From contig JAKFEE010000051.1 in the NCBI GenBank assembly GCA_036675815.1, positions 1-29,094 of the forward strand: a stretch of DNA of 29,094 bases, given 5' to 3'. Positions 14,056-21,584 of this stretch are shown one piece after another. Every line of letters begins with the position of its first letter. Positions within the stretch are counted from its first letter, which is position 1. Below the pieces are notes generated by a model that was not told the origin of the DNA, did no database searches, and saw only the letters and a list, made by a program, of their open reading frames with translations. This DNA is from JAKFEE01 sp036675815 (GTDB taxonomy: Bacteria; Pseudomonadota; Alphaproteobacteria; Rhodospirillales; Magnetospirillaceae). The position numbers and the translations under genes were made by a program.

Positions 14056-16455
14056 TCATTGCGGTCGCCGTTGCCACGACTTCGGTTGGCCGGGCGCGCG
14101 GCCGATGGCCTGGATAACCTCCGCCTCGGGTGCAGCCGGCCCCTCCTTGGCGCGCCTGCGGCCTGCGCTGGATTTGGCCGAGGATATCGCGCTGGCGCCC
14201 TTGCCACGGCCGCGCGCGGCCGTGGCCGTGGACGCCTTTTCGATAGCGAAGAGATCGGCGATCTCGGCAAGGCGCTGGGCGGCGCCGTCGGTGACGTCGC
14301 CCCGCGCGCGAAGGATCTCTTCGACGCTGGCGAGGGCGCTCTCGCGGGCACGGGCATCGACCGGCAGCAGGTCCGGGATCGCGGCGACGGCGGCGGCGGA
14401 GTCGATGACAAGCATGAAATACTGTTCGCGCATCATCGCCTTGAACTGCGCCAGCGGCATGCGCGCCGCGCCCTTGGCCTGACGCATGCGCCGGATCGCC
14501 TCGAACCCGCGTTCGTCGGCGCCGCCGCGCGCCATGCCGACATAAAGGAGGGCGCGGGCCATCGCCTCCGGCAGGCCGCCTTCGGTCATGCGCAACCTCA
14601 ATTCTTTGATGCGCGCCTCGACCAGTTCCCGGGTCAGAAGGCTTTTCGCCGCGTGGCGCGGCGGGTGCGCGGCCCCGGTATCGATGCCCAGCGCCGCCTG
14701 CAAGGGCGGCGCGCCGTAAACGGCGCGGAACGTGTCCTCGGCCACCCGCTCCACCGTTTCGCGCCAGCCATCCAAGGCACTGACGATCTGCTGCGAGACC
14801 TGCTCCTGAAGGCCAAGGAACACATTGTCCGGGGACGCGGGCCGGCGCTCCTCGCGTACACGCGCGGCGGCGTCTTCGACCCAGGCCATTGCGGGATTGG
14901 CTCGGCCGAACATCGCGAACTGCAGCCGGAGCGGATGCAGGCGCCGCAATGCTTCGGCCATAGGCGGCGTCACCATCGCGCGCACCGCCGGCTGCACGAA
15001 GGCGCGGTAAAGGGCAAGGTTGATCTCCGAAAGCCGTGCCGCCGAGGCAAAGCGGCGCTCGTCTTCGAGGTCATTGCCCCCAAGCGCGCGAATATCATCC
15101 AGGGTCCGCTCTTCGCAGCGCATGATCCATTCGCCCGTCACCAGCTCGGGATTGAGGGCGGCCGCGCCTTTCGGTTCCAGCACGGCCTCGTACAGCCCCG
15201 GCGGCAGCACGTCGATGAGATCGATATTGCTGGCGAACTCGCCGTGCTCCTTCCGAGCCACCCCGGCCGAGACGAAAATGCCGAGATGTCCGATCTTCTC
15301 GTGGATCGTGTAGACGATCGTCTGGCCGTGCGCGCGGATGTGGTCGACGTCGTCGTAGAGGTCGAGGATCCAGTCGAGCGCCTGCTGCGGCGGCGTGATG
15401 TTGTCGCCCTTGGAACAGAAGACGAGGATGGGCGAACGGATGTTACGCAGATCCACGGCCATGCCGTCGCCGGTGCGAATCTCTCCTGCCGCCAGCTTAT
15501 TGCCGACGAAGAGTTCATCGACGATGAACTGTATTTCCTCGGCATTGAGAATGGTGTGGCCGCCCCACCAGCGTTCAAAGCCGAGATAGCGTTCGCCCTC
15601 GGTGTCGATCCTCGAGTAAAGATTGTATTGCTTGCTCCACAGCGTGTTGGCCGGGTTCTGGTTCTCGAAATTCTGCACCAGCCAGGCACCGTCGAACTTG
15701 CCCTGGCCCAAATCCGAGGTCAGGGCCGTCAGCCAGCTGCCCCCCAGCAGGCCGCCCGAGTAGCGCATCGGGTTCTTGCCGCGCACGCCGGCCCAGTATG
15801 ACAGCGGCGAGCCGGCGACGATGATCGGCCCGAACAGCTCGGGCCTGATCGCGGCCAGCATCATCACCGCCCACCCCGCTTGGCAGTTGCCGATCACGCA
15901 AGGCTTGCCCTCGGCCTTGGGATGGAGCGCGATGACCATCTCGAGGAAGGCCGCCTCGGCGCAGGCGACGTCCTCGATGGTCTGGTCCAGCATCGGCTCC
16001 GGCAGGAAACCGATGAAATAGCACGGGTGCCCAGCCTTCAGCGCGACGCCGATCTCGCTGTCCGCCTTGAAACCGCCGATGCCCGGGCCGTGGCCGGCGC
16101 GCGGGTCGACGATGACGAACGGCCGCTTGACCGCGTCGATGACCACGTCGCCAGTGGGAATGATGCGCGCCAGGACATAATTGACCGGACGGTCGAGGGC
16201 TCGGCCGTCGCAGACCAGCTCCGCGCCATAGCTGAGCACATGCGGCGCCTGACGCGCGGCGTGCTCCTGGTACTGGTCGGCCCGCCGGCGCATGGCGTTC
16301 AGATAGAGCACCGATCGTTGCCACGCGTCGGTCCAGTACTCGATGGCATCGCCCAAGCCTGGCAGGCCTTGTCCCGAGCGTCGCCATCCGTCGCGCCAGA
16401 ACTTGACGGCGTACGCCACGGTAGGCATGGCCCCCAAGGGCTCCTGGTCCGACAT
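14056..16455 (-). CDS. DUF3141 protein with PHA-synthase-like alpha/beta-hydrolase domain
   Basis: A 799-residue cytoplasmic protein. Residues ~1-60 are helical (AIEYWTDAWQRSVLYLNAMRRRADQY), as in polyhydroxyalkanoate synthases. Residues ~85-400 form an alpha/beta hydrolase. Its nucleophile elbow is GNCQAG (Cys191), with an Asp in FCSKGDNITPP (D351) and a His in EKIGHLG (H390), giving a PhaC-like Cys-Asp-His triad. A second half (~400-730) is unlike PhaC and mostly helical, and the Ala/Lys/Arg-rich tail may be disordered. ATG 16455 was chosen over the TTG at 16461 because GGGAG lies 9 nt upstream. It is first in the operon with pta, ackA and fabI. Acyltransfer to or from CoA is inferred; the real reaction is unknown to me. 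Confidence 0.85.
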   Translation of the reverse strand: MSDQEPLGAMPTVAYAVKFWRDGWRRSGQGLPGLGDAIEYWTDAWQRSVLYLNAMRRRADQYQEHAARQAPHVLSYGAELVCDGRALDRPVNYVLARIIPTGDVVIDAVKRPFVIVDPRAGHGPGIGGFKADSEIGVALKAGHPCYFIGFLPEPMLDQTIEDVACAEAAFLEMVIALHPKAEGKPCVIGNCQAGWAVMMLAAIRPELFGPIIVAGSPLSYWAGVRGKNPMRYSGGLLGGSWLTALTSDLGQGKFDGAWLVQNFENQNPANTLWSKQYNLYSRIDTEGERYLGFERWWGGHTILNAEEIQFIVDELFVGNKLAAGEIRTGDGMAVDLRNIRSPILVFCSKGDNITPPQQALDWILDLYDDVDHIRAHGQTIVYTIHEKIGHLGIFVSAGVARKEHGEFASNIDLIDVLPPGLYEAVLEPKGAAALNPELVTGEWIMRCEERTLDDIRALGGNDLEDERRFASAARLSEINLALYRAFVQPAVRAMVTPPMAEALRRLHPLRLQFAMFGRANPAMAWVEDAAARVREERRPASPDNVFLGLQEQVSQQIVSALDGWRETVERVAEDTFRAVYGAPPLQAALGIDTGAAHPPRHAAKSLLTRELVEARIKELRLRMTEGGLPEAMARALLYVGMARGGADERGFEAIRRMRQAKGAARMPLAQFKAMMREQYFMLVIDSAAAVAAIPDLLPVDARARESALASVEEILRARGDVTDGAAQRLAEIADLFAIEKASTATAARGRGKGASAISSAKSSAGRRRAKEGPAAPEAEVIQAIGRAPGQPKSWQRRPQ

Positions 16456-16534
16456 CGGCAATAGCTCCCGTCTGGGAATCCGTCCGCATCGACGGTGCCG
16501 AATCGAGGCCGTCGTTCCAAGCGCGCTCGGGTGT

Positions 16535-16557
16535 CTTACCGTTACGTACGTTCTCCC
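16535..16557 (+). promoter_or_regulatory. GTTACGTAC element between DUF3141 and the coiled-coil gene
   Basis: Core CCGTTACGTACGTTCT in the ~190-nt divergent intergenic region, about 85 nt from the DUF3141 start and about 90 nt from the 16646 start. ACGTACGT at its centre is palindromic. It matches the element at 6381-6403 at 17 of the first 20 aligned positions. It could control either or both genes. Confidence 0.45.
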
Positions 16558-16645
16558 GCGCCTAGCGGAGGGCCATGGTTAAACGCTGACGAAGCGCCGC
16601 GGGCCAGCCACGCAGGCGCATGGCCGAAAAGCGCGGGAGCAGACT

Positions 16646-17107
16646 ATGGCCGAAAACAAGCAGACCGATTCCGCGACGCGCGTGCCGAGCGCGAGCGAGC
16701 TTCGCATGAAGATGCTGGAAAAAGAGATGCGCGCCATGGAGGAGAGCCGGAAGGCGCGCGAACGAGCCCAAGAGGAGCATGCGAAATTCACCGATGGCTT
16801 TCTCAAAGGGCAGGTGAGCGAGGGCGAACGGGCAAAGATCCGCCAACTGGTGATGAACGCGGTGGCGCAGGGGCATATGGAGGCGATGGTGTATAGCTTC
16901 CCCTCCTCGCTTTGCGCCGACGATGGGCGAGCTATCAACAGCGGTGACCGGGACTGGCCGAAGACCCTGCAGGGTAAGGCAAAGCAGCTCTATGACCGCT
17001 ACAAGGAGTTCGCTCAGCCGCAGGGCTACAAGCTCAAGGCCATGGTCATCAATTTCCCAGGCGGCGTACCCGGGGACATCGGCTTTTTCCTGAGCTGGGG
17101 CGACTAG
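16646..17107 (+). CDS. uncharacterised coiled-coil protein
   Basis: A 153-residue soluble protein not recognised as a named family. Residues ~15-50 are a strongly charged coiled coil (LRMKMLEKEMRAMEESRKARERAQEEH, Arg/Glu/Met rich). The C-terminal 95 residues form a compact domain with AMVYSFPSSLCADDGRAIN, DWPKTLQGKAKQLYDRYKEF and MVINFPGGVPGDIGFF. The repeated 'M-V-x-x-F-P' strands suggest a small alpha/beta fold. ATG 16646 has GGGAG 7 nt upstream. It is divergent from the DUF3141 operon and shares its control region, so a functional link is possible. Confidence 0.7.
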   Translation: MAENKQTDSATRVPSASELRMKMLEKEMRAMEESRKARERAQEEHAKFTDGFLKGQVSEGERAKIRQLVMNAVAQGHMEAMVYSFPSSLCADDGRAINSGDRDWPKTLQGKAKQLYDRYKEFAQPQGYKLKAMVINFPGGVPGDIGFFLSWGD

Positions 17108-17156
17108 CGCAGGCGCGCACACGAAGACGCGCCCAAGAAGAAGAAAGGCGGCATTG

Positions 17157-18014
17157 ATGAACTGGCTGATACGACTGTCGCTGCCCCTACTCTTCATTTG
17201 GCTGATGCTGGCAACGCCGGTGGCCGCTGCCGAGCAATCGCCCGCCGATGCCGCGCAACCGGCCACCGGACAGGAGGAGTCGGAGCCCGCGCCCATCGAC
17301 GACGAAGCGCTGGATGTCCTCATGCACATGGCAGAGACCCTGGCGCAGGCGCAACGCTTCAGCGTGACTTTCACGGCCGGCTACGACGTGGTGCAGGAGG
17401 CGGGGCAGAAAATCACCTTCGGTGAGCGGCGCTCGATCCTGCTGGGCCGCCCTGACCGCCTCAGGGTCGAGGCGCAGGAAAGCGATGGCCGCCAGAGGCT
17501 GGTGACGTTCGACGGCACCGCCATCACCGTGTTCGATCCGGCCGAGAACGTCTACGGGCGGATCGAGAAGGCGGGTAGCGTCGATGACGCCGTTCGCCAC
17601 ATCGTCAGCGAGATGAAAGTGCGGCTGCCGCTGGCGCTGCTGCTGGTCAGCACGCTGCCGAGCGAACTCGAGCGGCGCCTGCAGTCGCTCGATTATGTCG
17701 AACGCGATGTGCTGACCCCGGTGCCGACCGACCATCTGGCCGGCCAGACGGCGGATGTGGATTTCGAGATTTGGGTGGCCGCCGAGGGGCCGCCTCTACC
17801 GCAGCGCGTGGTCGTCACCTACAAGGCGGAAGAGGGCGCACCGCAATACCGCGCCGCCTTGACGGATTGGAACCTCGATCCCGCAGTGCCGTCGGCGCAG
17901 GTTGCTTTCGTTCCGCCCGAGGGTGCGCAGCGTATCCCGTTCCTGGTCAACGTCCGCCGGCCGGGGAGCGACGCGCCGTCCACGCCCGGCCCGACAGAAG
18001 GAACACCAAAATGA
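17157..18014 (+). CDS. DUF2092 secreted protein
   Basis: A 285-residue protein with a signal peptide (LSLPLLFIWLMLATPVAAA, cleavage near AEQ) and the DUF2092 pattern. That pattern is ALDVLMHMAETLAQAQRFSVTF, then GERRSILLGRPDRLRVEAQ, FDGTAITVFDPAENVYGRIE and FEIWVAAEGPPLPQRVVVTY, strands of a LolA/LolB-like beta fold. Periplasmic binding of a hydrophobic ligand is inferred. The start is ATG 17157, preceded by AAAGG; a TTG at 17154 is less likely. The stop overlaps the next ATG (ATGA), so the two are translationally coupled, a pairing I have the impression is recurrent for DUF2092 genes. Confidence 0.8.
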   Translation: MNWLIRLSLPLLFIWLMLATPVAAAEQSPADAAQPATGQEESEPAPIDDEALDVLMHMAETLAQAQRFSVTFTAGYDVVQEAGQKITFGERRSILLGRPDRLRVEAQESDGRQRLVTFDGTAITVFDPAENVYGRIEKAGSVDDAVRHIVSEMKVRLPLALLLVSTLPSELERRLQSLDYVERDVLTPVPTDHLAGQTADVDFEIWVAAEGPPLPQRVVVTYKAEEGAPQYRAALTDWNLDPAVPSAQVAFVPPEGAQRIPFLVNVRRPGSDAPSTPGPTEGTPK

Positions 18015-18916
18015 TGTCCCGATCGTCGCGAATGATCGGCTCGATCTTCGCCTCGCTGCTGACGGTGGCGTGGCTGGTCCAGGACGCCGATGCCCAACGC
18101 AGGGGCAGCGGCGGTGGCGGCGGGCGCAATTTCTCCCGCGCGGGACCCGCGGCGGGCGGCGGCTTCTCGTCGCGGGCGGCGCGGCCTGCGCCTTCTCGCC
18201 AGGCCGGGATGGCGCAGCGGCAGGTGCAGCGCCCGGCGCAGATGGCACAGCGGCCCCAGCGCCAGGCGGGGGCCGGCCAGCGTCCGGCCCAGCGCCCGCA
18301 GACGCAACAACTCGCCCAGCAGCGCCCCCAAGCGCAACAACGTGCGCAAACATCGCAACGGGCCGAACAGCGCGCCGCGGGCCAGCAGGAACGCAGCGCC
18401 CGGCAAGGCGAGCGGGCGGAACAGCGCGCCGCCGGCCAGCAGGAACGCAGCGCCCGGCAGGGCGAACGGGCGGAACAGCGTACCGCCGGCCAGCAGGAGC
18501 GCACCGAGCAGCGCACCCAGGGCCAGCAGGAGCGCACCGAACGGCAGGCGGAGCGGCAGCAGGGCTCTACCGAGCGCACCGACATCCGCCAGCAGGAGCG
18601 GAGCGAACGGACCGAGGCTCGTACGGGGGCGGCAGCAGATATCGCCGACGACTGGGACGACCATCACTACGACTGGGATGATGATAATGACGAATTGGGG
18701 TGGGCCCTGGCGGGCGCGGCGGTGGGCGCCACCGTCGGCTATGTCGCAGGCACCGCCACCGCTGCGCCTACCGTGGTGACCACGCTTCCCTGCACGCCGA
18801 ACGTCGTTGCGGTCGAGGGGGTCAGCTATTACGGGTGCAACGGGTCCTGGTACAATTACAGCTATGTCGAGGGCGAACCCTCTTACGTCGCCGTGACCGC
18901 GCCGCCTGGCTACTGA
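18011..18916 (+). CDS. Gln/Glu/Arg repeat protein with C-terminal glycine zipper
   Basis: A 301-residue secreted or envelope protein. A signal peptide (ending QDADA) is followed by a Gly/Ser/Arg-rich stretch and a long Gln/Arg/Glu low-complexity region (~65-205) built on an 18-residue unit. An acidic DDWDDHHYDWDDDNDE patch comes next, then a glycine-zipper helix (WALAGAAVGATVGYVAGTA). The conserved C-terminal module has two Cys (LPCTPNVVAVEGVSYYGCNGSWY) and ends APPGY. The last module recurs in small envelope proteins of alphaproteobacteria. The positively charged repeat could bind polyanions or the cell wall; that is inference. It overlaps DUF2092 by 4 nt. Confidence 0.7.
   Translation: MMSRSSRMIGSIFASLLTVAWLVQDADAQRRGSGGGGGRNFSRAGPAAGGGFSSRAARPAPSRQAGMAQRQVQRPAQMAQRPQRQAGAGQRPAQRPQTQQLAQQRPQAQQRAQTSQRAEQRAAGQQERSARQGERAEQRAAGQQERSARQGERAEQRTAGQQERTEQRTQGQQERTERQAERQQGSTERTDIRQQERSERTEARTGAAADIADDWDDHHYDWDDDNDELGWALAGAAVGATVGYVAGTATAAPTVVTTLPCTPNVVAVEGVSYYGCNGSWYNYSYVEGEPSYVAVTAPPGY
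18362..18523 (+). repeat. 54-bp in-frame tandem repeat
   Basis: Units at 18362-18415 and 18416-18469 encode the same 18 residues, AEQRAAGQQERSARQGER. A third, diverged unit starts at 18470 (AEQRTAGQQERTEQRT) and fades into shorter GQQERTE repeats. Because the unit is a multiple of three, copy-number change would keep the frame and vary protein length. Confidence 0.85.
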
Positions 18917-18931
18917 GTCAACGCAGTCACC

Positions 18932-18967
18932 GCCCCGCACCATCTGACACCGCCGACGATGCGGGGC
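18932..18967. terminator. possible bidirectional terminator between convergent genes
   Basis: GCCCCGCA (18932-18939) can pair with TGCGGGGC (18960-18967) across a 20-nt loop. It lies between the stop of the repeat protein and the stop of the convergent DUF3313 gene. There is no T-run, so this is weak. Confidence 0.3.
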
Positions 18968-19005
18968 TGGCCACCGTGGGCGCCCTGGCGGCGACGGGCG
19001 CCGCC

Positions 19006-19692
19006 TTACCGGGCGCCGCGCGCGGACGCCAGTTGGGCCGACCCCATGGCGTCGCGGAAATCTTGGGCGCTTTCGGTTATGGCCGCCTGCTGTGCCGCCT
19101 GGTCGCTGATGGTGGCGCCGAGGTCCAGGGCGCCTGGCGTCTTCGAAGTCACGAAGGCCGCCAACAATTCACCGGTCTGCGCGTCGTACAGTTCGCCCTT
19201 GTAGGTGACGGAGCCGGACAGCATCGGCGACTGGCCACCTGCCAGCAGGTTGCGCGTCACGCCCAGTGGCAGGACCGAGGCCGCGGTGGCCGCCACCGGC
19301 ACGTTGCCGCTCAGTCCGGCCAGCGTCAGGTCCAGGCGCGCCGTGTTGGGGCCGGGCGTCGACGTCACACGAAAACGCTGACCCAGCGCCCGCTGGTATT
19401 CCTGACGCATGAATTGGGCCATGGCCTGGCGGTCGGCGGGGCTGGCACGGCCGTAATCGGAATCCGGCCCCTCATACATTTTGACCGGGCTGACGATGAA
19501 CCGGGTATAGCGCGCCGCATCCAGGCCGGGCTTGCGCCAGACGACGGCGCCCGGGACACGCGGCGATGATTGCATCGCCGGCCCCGCGGCGGTCAGGCCG
19601 CGCGGTGCATCGGGGCCGCTGGTGCAGGCCGTCAGTGTCACGATCGTCAGCGCACAGACCGCGCCATGCCACATTCCACGCAAGCCAGCCAT
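19006..19692 (-). CDS. DUF3313 lipoprotein
   Basis: A 228-residue protein with a lipoprotein signal (VCALTIVTLTAC, lipidated Cys23) and a DUF3313 body: YTRFIVSPVKMYEGPDSDYG, FMRQEYQRALGQRFRVTSTPGPNTARLDLTLAG and LSGSVTYKGELYDAQTGELLAAFVTSKTPGALD. DUF3313 proteins are predicted outer-membrane or periplasmic lipoproteins of unknown role. The RBS AGGGA lies 7-8 nt before ATG 19692. It is divergent from the patatin-like lipoprotein, with about 290 nt between them. Confidence 0.82.
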   Translation of the reverse strand: MAGLRGMWHGAVCALTIVTLTACTSGPDAPRGLTAAGPAMQSSPRVPGAVVWRKPGLDAARYTRFIVSPVKMYEGPDSDYGRASPADRQAMAQFMRQEYQRALGQRFRVTSTPGPNTARLDLTLAGLSGNVPVAATAASVLPLGVTRNLLAGGQSPMLSGSVTYKGELYDAQTGELLAAFVTSKTPGALDLGATISDQAAQQAAITESAQDFRDAMGSAQLASARGAR

Positions 19693-19890
19693 GGTTCATC
19701 CCTCCCCTCGAAGCGCCCGTAATGACGTGCCCCTTCGATATTGGCGATCCGCGCCGGACATCAACCAGTCGTCCCTTACGGGCCGCCGCCTGTTCGATGG
19801 GTGATCCCAAGAAGAAGCAAAAGCCGGCGCGCAGGGCGCTGCTGAGGTTCGGCAGAATCCGGCCGCCCGTCCCTCTTTGCAACGCCGCCG

Positions 19891-19904
19891 TTAACCTGCG
19901 TTAG
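19891..19904. promoter_or_regulatory. imperfect inverted repeat in the divergent lipoprotein promoter region
   Basis: TTAAC-CTGC-GTTAG, about 80 nt before the patatin-like start, resembling TTAAC-CCGT-GTTAA at 9259-9272 with the same spacer length. It sits between the divergent DUF3313 and patatin-like genes. Function is inferred from similarity of the two sites only. Confidence 0.3.
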
Positions 19905-19986
19905 TGGCCATAGGCGGCGCCCGTCTAAGGTGGAATGGCGCCGACTATAGCGCCGGCGCTTCGAAGCTCTAGCCGCGAGACAGGCG

Positions 19987-21216
19987 ATGAACCAGTTTGG
20001 TGCGCGGTCCTGGTTGATCCTGGCGGCTCTTTGCCTGCTCATGGCGGCGTGCTCGTCGCTGACCCGCCAGAACGCCGTACCGGTCGCGGCCGAGGACCGG
20101 GCCATCGTCCTGGGGTTGCCCCAAATCCGCTATTGGGGCGATGGCGATGCGCAGCGGTTCAGCCGGGCCATGGTCGACGCCTTCGACCGCGAAGTGGCAT
20201 GGCGCCGCGCCACCGGCCGGTCGCGGACCTTGCCGCCGGCCGAGTTCCTGGCCATCTCGGGCGGCGGCGAGAACGGCGCCTTCGGCGCCGGCCTGCTGGT
20301 CGGCTGGACCGCCCACGGAACCCGGCCCGAGTTCAAGGCAGTGACCGGGATCAGCACGGGCGCGCTCACCGCTCCGTTCGCGTTTCTGGGGCCGGCCTAC
20401 GATCGCCAGCTCGAGGAGGTCTACACCACGCTTTCGGCCAGGGACGTCTTGCAGCCGCGCGGCTATCTCGCCGTACTGTTCCAGGACGCCTTAGCCGACA
20501 ACTCACCGCTGCGGAGGACGGTCGCGCGCTATGTCACCGCCGAAATGCTCGATGCGATTGCCGCCGAGCACGCCAAGGGACGCGTGCTGCTGATCGGCAC
20601 CACCAACCTTGACGCGCGCCGGCCGGTGATCTGGAACATCGGCGAGATCGCCGCCAGCCGGCATCCGCGAGCCCTGGAGCTGGTGCATGACATCCTGGTT
20701 GCCTCGGCGGCGATTCCGGGGGCGTTTCCACCGGTGATGATCGACGTCGAGGCCAACGGCGCGGCCTATGAGGAGATGCATGTGGACGGCGGCGCCAGCG
20801 CGCAGGTGTTCGTCTATCCGCCGGGGCTGGAGGTGGGCGCCCTGTCGCGTGCTCGCCGCATCACCCGCCAGCGCAAGCTCTATGTCATCCGCAATGCCCG
20901 CCTCGATCCGGATTGGGCCGAGGTCGAGCGCAGCACGTTCAGCATCATGAGCCGGGCGGTTTCATCCCTGATCCAGACCCAGGGCCTCGGCGATCTCTAT
21001 CAGATCTATCTCACCACCCAGCGCGACGGCATCGACTTCAATCTCGCCTACATTCCAAAGACCTTCACGACACAGCTCCCGCAGCCGTTCGACACCGCCT
21101 ATATGCGGGAGCTGTTCCAGGTCGGCTACGATCTCGCGGTCACAGGCTACCCCTGGGCCAAGGGGCCACCGGGCTACGGGCGGGCGGGCGCACCCCGGCA
21201 GGCGTTCGGGAGTTAG
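19987..21216 (+). CDS. patatin-like phospholipase lipoprotein
   Basis: A 409-residue serine acyl hydrolase. The lipoprotein signal is WLILAALCLLMAAC (Cys22). The patatin catalytic set is complete: the oxyanion loop GGGENGAFGAG (from G92), the nucleophile GISTG (Ser123), and the dyad Asp in VDGGAS (D267). The patatin order NTD-nucleophile-DGG is normal. Lipidation suggests action at the periplasmic or outer-membrane face, with membrane phospholipid or lysophospholipid as a likely substrate. A weak AGGCG precedes ATG 19987. It is divergent from DUF3313; a joint role in envelope lipid handling is inferred. Confidence 0.88.
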   Translation: MNQFGARSWLILAALCLLMAACSSLTRQNAVPVAAEDRAIVLGLPQIRYWGDGDAQRFSRAMVDAFDREVAWRRATGRSRTLPPAEFLAISGGGENGAFGAGLLVGWTAHGTRPEFKAVTGISTGALTAPFAFLGPAYDRQLEEVYTTLSARDVLQPRGYLAVLFQDALADNSPLRRTVARYVTAEMLDAIAAEHAKGRVLLIGTTNLDARRPVIWNIGEIAASRHPRALELVHDILVASAAIPGAFPPVMIDVEANGAAYEEMHVDGGASAQVFVYPPGLEVGALSRARRITRQRKLYVIRNARLDPDWAEVERSTFSIMSRAVSSLIQTQGLGDLYQIYLTTQRDGIDFNLAYIPKTFTTQLPQPFDTAYMRELFQVGYDLAVTGYPWAKGPPGYGRAGAPRQAFGS

Positions 21217-21318
21217 CTAGACTAGATGTTTAGGCCCGGCATGTGGGGCCGCATCCCGGGGTTGTCGAGACGATCGTCGATCCGTGCCTGTTCGCGGCGG
21301 TGGTGATCTTGCCGGATA

Positions 21319-21341
21319 TACTGTTTTTCGGAGAAACAGTA
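21319..21341. repeat. 8-bp inverted repeat, 100 nt after the patatin-like gene
   Basis: TACTGTTT (21319-21326) and AAACAGTA (21334-21341) form a stem with a 7-nt loop. It could end transcription of the patatin-like gene, but there is no T-run behind it. Confidence 0.4.
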
Positions 21342-21428
21342 CTCAAAGAGCACTGGCGGAGTGGAGGCTATCCGAAAAAAAATTCTCCCTACGGAACCTG
21401 TGATACTTGCCAAGCGCAATCTTTCCAA

Positions 21429-21463
21429 AGAGAGGGGAGGGCATACTTTGCCCTCCCCTCTCT
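21429..21463. repeat. perfect 15-bp hairpin
   Basis: AGAGAGGGGAGGGCA (21429-21443), loop TACTT, then TGCCCTCCCCTCTCT (21449-21463). This is a perfect, purine-strand/pyrimidine-strand stem with no T-run after it. It could be a REP-like palindrome, a transcription or RNA-stability barrier, or the terminal hairpin of a decayed element. Confidence 0.75.
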
Positions 21464-21584
21464 GGGTCCGCCCCCCTACGACGCGTACTGGGATGTTGCA
21501 GACCCTTGCCCCGGCGATAGCGCAGTCCGCGCCTATCCGATCTCTGACTCCGTTGTGTTCGTGAAGGAGTTTACCCTCAGTGTC

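Larger units (their letters stand above)
21217..21584. other. lower-GC stretch without a recognisable gene
   Basis: A direct count gives 28 G+C in each 60 bases of 21301-21360 and 21361-21420 (about 47 %), clearly below the surroundings. A 123-codon frame with a GTG start at 21243 crosses it, but its product looks like no family, has no ribosome-binding site and reads through the hairpin at 21429-21463. I see no real gene here. It may be a remnant of transferred or mobile DNA. Confidence 0.55.

Noticed and set aside
14044..15801. 585-codon plus-strand ORF antisense to DUF3141
   Set aside because: It mirrors the codon-position GC pattern of the DUF3141 gene, has no recognisable domains and is rich in Arg/His/Gly, as expected for a shadow frame.
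16456..16645. FNR/FixK-type box or EcfG promoter for the DUF3141 operon
   Set aside because: No TTGA-N6-TCAA-type palindrome is present, and the one GGAAC on the minus strand (near 16514) has no CGTT at 16-17 nt; the nearest CGTC is at about 19 nt.
18362..18523. CRISPR-like repeats
   Set aside because: Repeat units are adjacent, in frame, without spacers, and encode a low-complexity protein segment.
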